NCBI GenBank assembly: GCA_015486505.1 | Contig: WFRP01000175.1 | Coordinates: 1-11,950 of the forward strand | DNA: 11,950 nt | Direction of reading: 5' to 3' | Source of the DNA: Pseudomonadota bacterium | GTDB lineage: Bacteria > Desulfobacterota > Anaeroferrophillalia > Anaeroferrophillales > Tharpellaceae | Shown here: in pieces, positions 1 to 6,539 of the stretch | How positions within the stretch are numbered: the first letter of the stretch is position 1 | How the letters are laid out: every line of letters begins with the position of its first letter | Made by a program: the position numbers and the translations under genes | Notes under the pieces: generated by a model | The model's database searches: none | The model's input: the letters and a program-made list of their open reading frames with translations, nothing else | Told to the model about the DNA's origin: nothing

Positions 1-20
1 ATTGTAAATAAATAATGTTT

Positions 21-142
21 GTAACTATTCAGCCAAATTTTACCCCCCCCCCCCCAGCTTCTGGAGGGGGCGGGGGTGGTTTTTCGTAAGCGGTTGCGGA
101 AACGATTTCGTTGTTTTTCGGAAGCGAGCGGGAGCCCATTAG
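21..142. repeat. M1 repeat, first copy (C/G-rich hairpin module)
   Basis: A 122-bp module that recurs almost unchanged at 11800-11914 in the same orientation. It opens with GTAACTATTCAGCCAA, continues into a run of 13 C (43-55), then a G-rich block (63-79) and a T-run, and ends in CCCATTAG. From 61 to 142 the two copies are identical by eye. The C-run and G-run can pair through CCAG/CTGG around a CTT loop, followed by TTTTT at 80-84, so the first part could act as an intrinsic terminator for transcription entering from the left. The two copies differ mainly in the C-run: 13 C here, six C then ACC in the other. No coding potential is seen. It is probably an intergenic repeat present elsewhere in the genome, but only two copies are visible here. 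Confidence 0.8.
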
Positions 143-183
143 CATTGCAACTGTTTGAGCGTAAGCGAGTTTTGCACTGGCCC

Positions 184-210
184 GCACCCAGGGGCACTTC
201 CGCTGGTCGC
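184..210. repeat. M2 stem-loop module, single copy
   Basis: A 27-bp module between the M1 flank and the first H1 hairpin unit. It is related to two tandem copies at 10245-10295. The ends can pair (CCAG with CTGG) around a loop reading GGGCACTTCCG; the other copies have GGGCAATCCG in the loop. It is bounded by GC dinucleotides, and the same GC begins the following GCAAATAAG of the hairpin unit. The stretch between M1 and this module (143-183) shows nothing I can name. Confidence 0.55.
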
Positions 211-341
211 AAATAAGTACTCTTATCAGAACATTTTCTTGTTTTTACAGTTGAAAAAAGCTGTCGAAAAAAACAAGAAAATAACCTGTAAGGTACTAAT
301 GCGGGAACAATCCCCGCAACCCAAACAGGCCTTTTCGGCCC
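209..341. repeat. H1-H2-H3 hairpin unit 1
   Basis: First full unit of a tandem array. H1 spans about 216-297. The left arm reads AGTAC-T-CTTA-T-CAG, then AAC, then ATTTTCTTG. The right arm reads CAAGAAAAT, AAC, CTG, TAAG, GTACT. All segments pair except two single T bulges on the left arm and a 3x3 AAC/AAC internal loop. The tip carries a small ACAG/CTGT stem. H2 (301-317) is GCGGG/CCCGC with a 7-nt loop. H3 (about 327-341) is GGCC-TTTTC-GGCC. The unit repeats at 342 and 465, and again at 10294 and 10403. Open frames through it on both strands are by-products of the repeat. Confidence 0.85.
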
Positions 342-464
342 GCAAATAAGTACTCTTATCAGAACATTTTCTGATTATTAAATCTTGTTTTTTGGTGCAG
401 AAAATAACCTGTAAGGTACTAATGCGGGAACAATCCCCGCAACCCAAACGGGCTTTTTTGGCCC
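342..464. repeat. H1-H2-H3 hairpin unit 2, variant tip
   Basis: Second unit, directly abutting the first. The outer H1 arms (349-420) match unit 1, but the tip has been replaced by unrelated sequence. The inner stem changes on both sides together: TTTTCTG on the left with CAGAAAA on the right, instead of TTTTCTTG with CAAGAAAA. H2 is at about 424-440 and identical to unit 1. H3 is CGGGC-TTTTTTG-GCCCG, where unit 1 has AGGCC and GGCCC. The unit is 123 bp against 133 bp for unit 1; the difference lies mostly in the tip. Confidence 0.85.
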
Positions 465-557
465 GCAAATAAGTACTCTTATCAGAACATTTTCTTGTTT
501 TTACAGTTGAAAAAAGCTGTCGAAAAAAACAAGAAAATAACCTGTAAGGTACTAATG
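465..557. repeat. H1 hairpin unit 3, lacking H2/H3
   Basis: Third unit, with an H1 (472-553) matching unit 1 by eye, including the long tip. The repeat stops just after GGTACTAATG and the sequence then diverges completely (TTTTATTTTTGC). The H2/H3 part is therefore absent, which fixes the right boundary of H1 at TAATG. The AT- and G-rich sequence from 558 to about 642, up to the likely promoter of the EF-G-like gene, shows no further repeat. Confidence 0.85.
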
Positions 558-642
558 TTTTATTTTTGCTTGCTGGGGTTGGGCCGCAGTGTCTATATCA
601 TTATGCTGAATAACTTTTTCGGCGACCGGCAATAGTAAAGGC

Positions 643-672
643 TTGACAAGTGTGAGCGATTTACAGTAGGAA
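643..672 (+). promoter_or_regulatory. Probable sigma-70 promoter for the EF-G-like/SPOR/rel operon
   Basis: A perfect -35 hexamer TTGACA (643-648) is followed after 18 bases by TAGGAA (667-672), a weak -10. This is the best candidate upstream of the gene starting at 792. It would put the transcript start near 679 and leave a leader of about 113 nt. In the leader GGCACTGG (684-691) can pair with CCGGTGCC (732-739), 8 bp with one wobble, closing a loop of about 40 nt. I do not recognise a riboswitch class in it. The call rests on sequence resemblance only. Confidence 0.4.
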
Positions 673-791
673 TTTATGTGGTTGGCACTGGCGCCCGGGA
701 TTTGGGACGCTGTTTCGACAACTCTTCCTGACCGGTGCCTGGTATCTGTTAACCTTTAAGCCAGTTTTCTTAAATGAGGGAATTTTGAACT

Positions 792-2879
792 ATGAAAGCA
801 TACACAAGTGAGAATCTGCGGAATGTGGCGATTATTGCCCATGGCGGCGCCGGTAAAACATCTTTAGCGGAAGCGATACTCTTTAATGGCGGCAGTACCA
901 AGCGCCTGGGAAGCGTCGATAATGGCACCTCGGTGCTGGATTCCGAACCGGAAGAGATTAAACGGAAAATCACCTTGACCAGCGCCGTGCATCATTGCGA
1001 CTGGCAGGGCAAGCATTTAAATATAATTGATACTCCGGGGTATGCGAACTTTATTGTCGATACTAAAGCCTGTCTGCGGGTGACCGGCGGCGCGGTCGTG
1101 ATTGTCAGCGCGATTTCCGGGGTTAAGGTGCAGACCGAGGCGGTCTGGAAATACGCGGACGAATTTGAAATTCCCAAGATTGTTTTTATCAGTAAACTGG
1201 ATCGCGAAAGGGCTGATTTTGAGCGGGCCGTCGGGGAAATGGAGTCAACCTTTGACTGCTATCCCCTGGTTCTCCAGATTCCGATCGGTAAGGAAGAGGA
1301 TTTTATCGGGGTCATCGACCTGGTGACGATGAAAGCCTTACGCTACGGCAATGATCAGAGCGGTAAATTTACCACCGAAGATATCCCGGAGCATCTGCGG
1401 GATGCCGCTGACGCGGCCCGTGAAGCGATGATCGAGAGGGTGGTTGAAGCCGATGATGATTTGATGGAGAAATACTTAGGCGGTGAAGATATCAGTGTTG
1501 ATGAGATTCGCCGGGCCGCCCGTGAAGGTTGTCTGACCGGTAAATTTGTGCCGGTGGTTTGCGGCTCGGCGCTCAAGAATATCGGGATTCAGCCATTGAT
1601 GGATATTATGTGTGAATGTCTGCCATCACCGCTGGAACGTCCGGCCCAGTTTGCCGAAAATCTGGCTGAGGGAGATGAGCACGAGCTGGTTGCCGATGAT
1701 AACGCGCCTTTTTCCGCTCTGGTTTTTAAAACCGTCTCCGATCCTTTTACCGGGCAGCTGTCGATTTTCCGGGTTTACAGCGGGACTCTGACTTCCGATT
1801 CTACCTGTTACAACAGCACCAAAGATCGCAAGGAGCGCATCGGCCAGCTTTTGAAACTTGAAGGTAATAAACAGGTTCCGATTGCCAAATGCGTGCCCGG
1901 TGACATTGTGGCGGTGGCGAAACTGAAAGAAACGGAGACCTGGGATACGCTTTGTGATGAAAAGGTGAAGCTCAAACTTAAAGGGCTGGATCTGCCTTCG
2001 CCGGTGATCTCGTTTTCACTCAAACCGAAAAGTAAAGGTGATGAAGAAAAACTCGGCAGCGCCCTGCAGCGTCTGATGGCTGAAGACCCGACCATCAGGA
2101 TTCAGCGGAATGAACAGACCAAGGAACTGGTGGTTTCGGGCATGGGCCAGGTGCATATCGAGGTAACCGTTGACCGGATCAAGCGCAAATACGGGGTTGA
2201 TGTCGAACTTGACGCCCCCAAGGTGCCCTACAAGGAAACCATTAAAAAATCCGTCTCCATTCAGGGGCGGCATAAAAAACAGTCCGGCGGCCGCGGCCAG
2301 TTCGGCGATGTCTGGCTTAAAATCGAACCCCTGCCCAAAGGCGGCGGTTTTGAGTTTGTCAATAATATTGTCGGCGGGGTCGTGCCGCGTCAGTACATCC
2401 CCGCGGTGGAAAAAGGGGTGCAGGAGGCGATGGCCGGCGGCGTTCTCGCCGGTTATCCGGTGGTCGATGTCAAGGTGACGCTCTATGATGGCTCTTATCA
2501 TTCGGTTGATTCCTCGGAAATGGCTTTCAAGATAGCCGGGTCCCTGGCTTTCAAAAAAGGCGTAATCGATGCCAAACCGACACTCCTGGAACCGATAATG
2601 TTGATGGAGATAAATGTCGCCAACGATTATATGGGCGATGTGATTGGTGATCTTAACAGCCGGCGCGGTAAGGTCAACGGGGTTGAGCCGATGGCCAACA
2701 GCCAGCTGATTAAAGCTCAGGTGCCGATGGCCGAAGTCTTGAAATATGCTCCGGATCTGCGCTCAATGACCGGCGGCCGGGGCATGTTTACGATGGAATT
2801 TTCGCATTACGAAGAGGTTCCAAGCCACTTGATTGCCAAGATTGTCGAGGCCGCCAAAAAGGAAAAAGACGAGGAATAG
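792..2879 (+). CDS. Elongation factor G-like translational GTPase (EF-G paralogue)
   Basis: A 695-residue protein with the full EF-G architecture: N-terminal GTPase domain (about 1-275), beta-barrel domain II, and domains III-V. G1 is GGAGKTS (18-24), G3 is DTPGY (80-84), G4 is SKLD (134-137), G5 is GSALKNIG (258-265). Three deviations from canonical EF-G stand out. Tyr84 stands where the catalytic His of DTPGH belongs. G4 has Ser for Asn. The switch I region reads RKIT instead of RGIT. From family knowledge these features mark the EF-G2-like branch found beside a normal fusA in many bacteria, so this is probably a second EF-G and not the housekeeping copy. The ATG at 792 follows GAGGGA at a fairly long spacing. 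It is the first gene of a probable operon, with 9 bp to the next start. Its exact role on the ribosome is uncertain. Confidence 0.9.
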   Translation: MKAYTSENLRNVAIIAHGGAGKTSLAEAILFNGGSTKRLGSVDNGTSVLDSEPEEIKRKITLTSAVHHCDWQGKHLNIIDTPGYANFIVDTKACLRVTGGAVVIVSAISGVKVQTEAVWKYADEFEIPKIVFISKLDRERADFERAVGEMESTFDCYPLVLQIPIGKEEDFIGVIDLVTMKALRYGNDQSGKFTTEDIPEHLRDAADAAREAMIERVVEADDDLMEKYLGGEDISVDEIRRAAREGCLTGKFVPVVCGSALKNIGIQPLMDIMCECLPSPLERPAQFAENLAEGDEHELVADDNAPFSALVFKTVSDPFTGQLSIFRVYSGTLTSDSTCYNSTKDRKERIGQLLKLEGNKQVPIAKCVPGDIVAVAKLKETETWDTLCDEKVKLKLKGLDLPSPVISFSLKPKSKGDEEKLGSALQRLMAEDPTIRIQRNEQTKELVVSGMGQVHIEVTVDRIKRKYGVDVELDAPKVPYKETIKKSVSIQGRHKKQSGGRGQFGDVWLKIEPLPKGGGFEFVNNIVGGVVPRQYIPAVEKGVQEAMAGGVLAGYPVVDVKVTLYDGSYHSVDSSEMAFKIAGSLAFKKGVIDAKPTLLEPIMLMEINVANDYMGDVIGDLNSRRGKVNGVEPMANSQLIKAQVPMAEVLKYAPDLRSMTGGRGMFTMEFSHYEEVPSHLIAKIVEAAKKEKDEE

Positions 2880-2888
2880 GCTTTTTTG

Positions 2889-3959
2889 ATGGTCAAGGCA
2901 AAGCGTAAAACAAAACGGGGACGGGGGAATGACGGGGTTCTGGAAACGCTGCTGCGTTTTGAGATAGTCGTGGTTCTTTTTTCCCTGATTGGTCTTTACT
3001 ACTTTCTTTCATTTTCACCGATCCGGATGCCGGCGCAACCACTGGCCAGCCCGCCGCAGAAGATCGCGCCGTTGCCGGCGCAAGTCGATTCTCAGATTAA
3101 ATCCGCCGCAGCTGCGGCCGGGCCGCCGGCCGCTGAATCTGTGGCGTTAAGTGTTGCCGTCGGCAGTCCCGAAAAGTCTGCACCGGTCGCCGGGAATAAG
3201 CCGGTGGCGGCGCCGGTTTCCACGGACACGGGCAGCAAAGCCAAAATCGGGGCTTTGGCTTCGCATTCGGCTGCGGCCGGGCCGGAGTTGCCGAGCTCGG
3301 CTCCGGAGAAGGTTTTAGCGAAAAAACCGGCGCTCGCAGCCCGTAATTCGTCGTCGTCTCCGGCTACCGCGCCGCTTTCTTCGTCGGTTGCTTCGGCCCG
3401 TAAAACGGCATCTGCCGCTTCGGCTCCGCATTCGCATTCGGCTTCGCGTGCGGTTCCGCATTCGGCAGCGCGTTCGGCTTCCCCGCTTAAAAAAACTCCG
3501 CCGCCGGCCTTGCCGGCCTTGACTATCGTTGCCGGCGACTATGTTCTTAAAGTTAAGGCTCAGGAGAGTCTGCGCAAGCTTAAATCATTGAATTTTACCG
3601 TCAGGACGGCAACCGTCAAGCGGCCGACCCCGATGTACCGGCTTTATCTGGGGACGTTTTCGCGGCGTGAAAAAGCTCTGAAGATTATGGAGATAGTCCG
3701 GAAAAAGGGCGATGATCCCTTCTTGCAGGCCGTCAGCGGCGGCTATAACGTTGTGATCAGCTCGTTTTATCTGCGCGGCAGTGTCATCGCCTGGGAAAAT
3801 ATGTATCAGGCCGCCGGTTTTACCCCGAAGGTTAAGGCGATTACCTTGCCGCTGCCGCATACTTTGCTGCTGCTTGACGGGCCTGAAGTACAAAAGGACC
3901 CGGCCGCGGTTCTGGCGCGGCTCAAGGCGGCCGGTTTTAATGATTCTCACCTGAAATAG
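2889..3959 (+). CDS. Membrane-anchored protein with Ala/Ser/Pro linker and SPOR-like C-terminus
   Basis: A 356-residue protein in three parts. A strongly basic cytoplasmic head (KAKRKTKRGRG) is followed by one hydrophobic helix (about 23-42, with VVVLFSLIGLYYFL). A low-complexity linker rich in Ala, Ser and Pro spans about 48-210. A folded C-terminal region covers about 212-356. The basic head predicts the N-terminus inside and the rest in the periplasm. The C-terminus contains patterns such as YRLYLGTFSRREKALKIMEI and YNVVISSFYLRGSVIAWEN, which resemble the alternating strand-helix halves of SPOR domains that bind denuded peptidoglycan glycans. The match is weak, so that function is inferred. 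I chose ATG 2889; an in-frame TTG lies one codon upstream. It starts 9 bp after the EF-G-like stop, so the two are probably co-translated. A link to cell envelope or division is plausible but unproven. Confidence 0.7.
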   Translation: MVKAKRKTKRGRGNDGVLETLLRFEIVVVLFSLIGLYYFLSFSPIRMPAQPLASPPQKIAPLPAQVDSQIKSAAAAAGPPAAESVALSVAVGSPEKSAPVAGNKPVAAPVSTDTGSKAKIGALASHSAAAGPELPSSAPEKVLAKKPALAARNSSSSPATAPLSSSVASARKTASAASAPHSHSASRAVPHSAARSASPLKKTPPPALPALTIVAGDYVLKVKAQESLRKLKSLNFTVRTATVKRPTPMYRLYLGTFSRREKALKIMEIVRKKGDDPFLQAVSGGYNVVISSFYLRGSVIAWENMYQAAGFTPKVKAITLPLPHTLLLLDGPEVQKDPAAVLARLKAAGFNDSHLK

Positions 3960-4004
3960 ATTATTTGAGCCTTCTGCCAACCTTCTGCTACTATGAAGTA
4001 ATGA

Positions 4005-6143
4005 ATGATTAGAGCGAATGATATTATTGATAAAGTTGCCGAGTATTACCCGGCAGCGGATTTTGATATAATTCGCAAAGCCTACGCCTACAGCGCCTAC
4101 GCCCACCGCAATCAGGTTCGTCTCTCCGGTGAACCCTATATGATTCATCCGATTGAAGTTGCCAATATCCTGGCGGATATGAAGATGGATGTTTCCAGCA
4201 TTGCCGCCGGGCTTCTCCATGATACCCTCGAAGATGATCCGATGACCTCGATTGAGGACTTAAGTCTTCGTTTTGGTGATGAGATCACCGCCCTGGTTGA
4301 AGGCCTGACCAAAATCAGCAAAATAAAATTCAAAAGTTCGCGTGAACATCAGGCGGAGAATTATCGGAAGATGATTCTGGCCATGGTTAAGGATATTCGG
4401 GTTTTATTGATAAAACTGGCTGACCGGATTCATAATATGCGGACGATGGAGTTTCAGAAACCGGCCCGGCAGATAGCCATCGCTCAGGAAACCCTGGATA
4501 TCTACGCGCCGCTGGCGAATCGTCTTGGGATCTCCTGGATGAAACAGGAGCTTGAGGATAGCTCGCTGCGCTATCTGCAGCCGGCGGTCTATAGAGAGCT
4601 TAAGGAAAAGGTCGCGCAAAAAGAGTTGGAGAGCCGTGATTTTATCAGCAAGATTATCAAGATAGTGCAACGCAATCTGACCCATAATCATATCGAAGCC
4701 CAGGTTTCCGGGCGGCTGAAACATTTCTACAGTATCTATCGCAAGATGGTGCGGCGGGACATCGCTTTTGAACAGATCTATGACATTGTCGCTTTTCGGA
4801 TTCTCGTAGCCGATAAGGCCGAATGCTACAACGTGCTCGGAATTATTCATACCTTGTGGCGGCCGCTGCCGAGCCGTTTCAAGGATTTTATCAGTGTGCC
4901 CAAGGCGAATATGTACCAGTCTCTGCATACCACGGTGATCGGCCCGGACGGTCGTTACGCCGAATTTCAGATCCGGACTTTCGAGATGCATCAAATTGCC
5001 GAGTTGGGGATTGCCGCGCACTGGCACTATAAAGAGGGGTATCAGCTTGACGATCACGACCGCAAGCAGATGGACTGGCTTCGGCAGATGATTGAGTGGC
5101 AGCAGGATGTTGATAATCCGGGTGAATTTCTCGATTCAGTCAAGATCGATCTTTTCTCTGAAGCCGTTTATGTTTTTACCCCGACCGGCGAGGTGAAAGA
5201 ACTGCCGAACGGATCAACCCCGATCGATATGGCCTACAGCATTCACTCCAAGGTTGGCGATCAATGCACCGGGGCCAAGGTTAACGGCAAACTGGTGCCT
5301 TTGCGTTATCAGCTTAAAAACGGCGAGATGGTTGAAATTATCACCTCCAACCGTCAGCATCCGAATAAAGACTGGCTCGCTTTCGTCAAGACCAGCAAAG
5401 CCCGGACCAAAATCCGGCAATGGGTTAAAAAGGAAGAGGAACGCCGCAGTATTGAACTGGGCCGGGAGCTTTGCGAAAAGGCGTTCAGCCGAGCTAAACT
5501 CTCATTTAACCAGGCTTTGAAAACCGGTAAAATGCAGGCTGTGGCCGCGGAGTTCTCACTAAAGCATGCCGAGGCATTGCTGGCGGCGGTCGGCCGGGGT
5601 AAAATCTCAGCCCGGCAGGTGATCAACCGGATCTATCCTGAACTGCGCAAACCGGCGAAAAGCAAAGATAAGGATGATGATAAAAAGCGGTCGTCAAGGC
5701 CGGCCCGGGATGGGATTTCGATAAAGGATATTGATGATGTCATGGTCCGCTTTGCCAAGTGCTGTAATCCTTTGCCGGGTGATGATGTGGTGGGTTTTAT
5801 CACCCGGGGCCGCGGTTTGACGATCCATCGCCGCAACTGCCGTCATGTCGATAAAAGTAATTCGGAACGTTATATGGACGTTTCCTGGAACCTTGAGCAG
5901 ACTACGGCCCATCGGGTGAAAATCCGGGTTATGTGCGAGGATGTGAAAGGGATGCTGGTCTCGTTGAGTACGGCAATCAGCACAGAGGAGGCCAATATCG
6001 CCAGCGCGTCCTTAAAAACTACGATCGATCAGAAAGCGGTCTGCTTTTTTGAGGTCCAGGTCAGGGATCTCGAACATCTGAAACGGGTGAAACTGGCTTT
6101 GCGCGCGGTAAAAGGGGTCTACCAGGTAACGCGGGTAAGTTGA
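4005..6143 (+). CDS. rel: Bifunctional (p)ppGpp synthetase/hydrolase, Rel/SpoT family
   Basis: A 712-residue long-form Rel protein that makes and degrades the stringent-response alarmone. The N-terminal HD hydrolase domain keeps its metal and catalytic residues: His48, HDTLED (72-77) and Asn144 in RIHNMRT. The synthetase domain has YSIYRKM (242-248), Asp260, RFKD (291-294), Tyr304 and Glu320. RFKD is the RXKD signature of bifunctional Rel/SpoT; RelA-type monofunctional enzymes carry EXDD. A TGS domain follows (about 386-447), then a Cys-rich segment with Cys586, Cys587, His608 and Cys612, and a C-terminal ACT domain (about 637-712). Both activities are therefore predicted. The ATG at 4005 is the first in frame after a stop at 4002 and gives the usual MIRxNDI-type N-terminus, although the ribosome site is weak. 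It lies 45 nt after the SPOR-like gene with no terminator between, so it is probably in the same operon. Confidence 0.96.
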   Translation: MIRANDIIDKVAEYYPAADFDIIRKAYAYSAYAHRNQVRLSGEPYMIHPIEVANILADMKMDVSSIAAGLLHDTLEDDPMTSIEDLSLRFGDEITALVEGLTKISKIKFKSSREHQAENYRKMILAMVKDIRVLLIKLADRIHNMRTMEFQKPARQIAIAQETLDIYAPLANRLGISWMKQELEDSSLRYLQPAVYRELKEKVAQKELESRDFISKIIKIVQRNLTHNHIEAQVSGRLKHFYSIYRKMVRRDIAFEQIYDIVAFRILVADKAECYNVLGIIHTLWRPLPSRFKDFISVPKANMYQSLHTTVIGPDGRYAEFQIRTFEMHQIAELGIAAHWHYKEGYQLDDHDRKQMDWLRQMIEWQQDVDNPGEFLDSVKIDLFSEAVYVFTPTGEVKELPNGSTPIDMAYSIHSKVGDQCTGAKVNGKLVPLRYQLKNGEMVEIITSNRQHPNKDWLAFVKTSKARTKIRQWVKKEEERRSIELGRELCEKAFSRAKLSFNQALKTGKMQAVAAEFSLKHAEALLAAVGRGKISARQVINRIYPELRKPAKSKDKDDDKKRSSRPARDGISIKDIDDVMVRFAKCCNPLPGDDVVGFITRGRGLTIHRRNCRHVDKSNSERYMDVSWNLEQTTAHRVKIRVMCEDVKGMLVSLSTAISTEEANIASASLKTTIDQKAVCFFEVQVRDLEHLKRVKLALRAVKGVYQVTRVS

Positions 6144-6160
6144 TTTTTAAACGGCAAAAA

Positions 6161-6190
6161 CCCAGTACCGACACAAGTGTCGATACTGGG
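6161..6190. terminator. Intrinsic terminator between rel and rpmB
   Basis: A near-perfect inverted repeat: CCCAGTACCGACAC pairs with GTGTCGATACTGGG, with a single C/A mismatch and a very short loop. On the minus strand the hairpin is followed directly by TTTTT (complement of 6156-6160), so it should end rpmB transcription. On the + strand the nearest T-run (TTTT from 6199) lies about 8 nt beyond the stem, so termination of the rel transcript there would be weaker. The convergent arrangement suggests a shared, bidirectional terminator. Confidence 0.8.
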
Positions 6191-6219
6191 TGATGGGGTT
6201 TTAAGATTTGTGCCGGGGC

Positions 6220-6405
6220 TTATTTGGTGATGGCGCCGGAACGAATACAACGGGTACAGACTTTAACCTTGCGTTTCCGCCCGTTGACGACCGCGTTTAC
6301 ATTCTGCAGGTTGGGCTGCCAGACTTTCTTGGTTTTATTGTGGGCGTGGCTTACATTGTTGCCGACCAGCGGTTTTTTGCCGCAGATATCACAGACCTTG
6401 GCCAT
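6220..6405 (-). CDS. rpmB: 50S ribosomal protein L28
   Basis: A complete 61-residue L28 of the short type. It starts MAKVCDICGKKPLVGNNVSH and contains the family pattern SHAHNKTKKVWQPNLQ. Cys5/Cys8 and Cys50/Cys53 form two CxxC pairs, so this is the zinc-binding (C+) form; many bacteria also carry or instead carry a form lacking these cysteines. The start is set by GGAG about 7 nt upstream on the minus strand. It is convergent with rel and divergent from the kinase gene. The 5' leader contains a small AACCCG/CGGGTT hairpin (6429-6443). Next to it lies GTAACTATTCAGCCAA, shared with the M1 repeats. Confidence 0.96.
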   Translation of the reverse strand: MAKVCDICGKKPLVGNNVSHAHNKTKKVWQPNLQNVNAVVNGRKRKVKVCTRCIRSGAITK

Positions 6406-6428
6406 TTTCTACTCCATTGGTTCATTTA

Positions 6429-6457
6429 AACCCGTTGCGGGTTGGCTGAATAGTTAC
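6429..6457 (-). repeat. Minimal copy of the M1 left end in the rpmB leader
   Basis: Positions 6442-6457 are the exact reverse complement of GTAACTATTCAGCCAA, the 16 bases that open both M1 repeats (21-36 and 11800-11815). Read on the minus strand the motif is followed by a small C/G hairpin, CCCG-CAA-CGGG. In M1 it is likewise followed by a C-run/G-run hairpin. The rest of M1 is absent. It may be a decayed or minimal copy, or an independent site that M1 also carries. Confidence 0.5.
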
Positions 6458-6539
6458 ACTAATCTTTCATTTTCAAAGGGAGCGCTGTTTAACACAGAAC
6501 ACTTATGAAAATCAAGTATGAATTTATCCGGAGGCGGTG

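Noticed and set aside
62..79. G-quadruplex in the M1 G-block
   Set aside because: Only two runs of five G flanked by GG pairs are present. A three-layer quadruplex is not possible, and the complementary G13 tract is too short for four runs of three with loops.
155..468. Small genes of 64 and 80 residues on the two strands
   Set aside because: Both run straight through the repeat units and encode the same repeated peptides. They lack ribosome sites and are products of open frames in the repeats.
209..557. CRISPR array
   Set aside because: Units are long (93-133 bp) and internally structured, and the intervals are themselves repeated, with no unique spacers and no cas gene in view.
209..557. 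Integron attC array
   Set aside because: The folding plan is similar, but no RYYYAAC/GTTRRRY box pair is present, the units are too close to carry cassettes, and no integrase is in the window. The single GTTGGGC near 10287 has no partner.
2016..2501. 161-residue minus-strand gene inside the EF-G-like gene
   Set aside because: It is a shadow of the well-supported coding frame and has no homology that I recognise.
3585..5057. Long minus-strand frames across the SPOR-like and rel genes
   Set aside because: They oppose rel, whose motifs are complete, and arise from third-position composition.
6208..6508. Plus-strand frames over rpmB
   Set aside because: They are antisense to the clear L28 gene and its leader.
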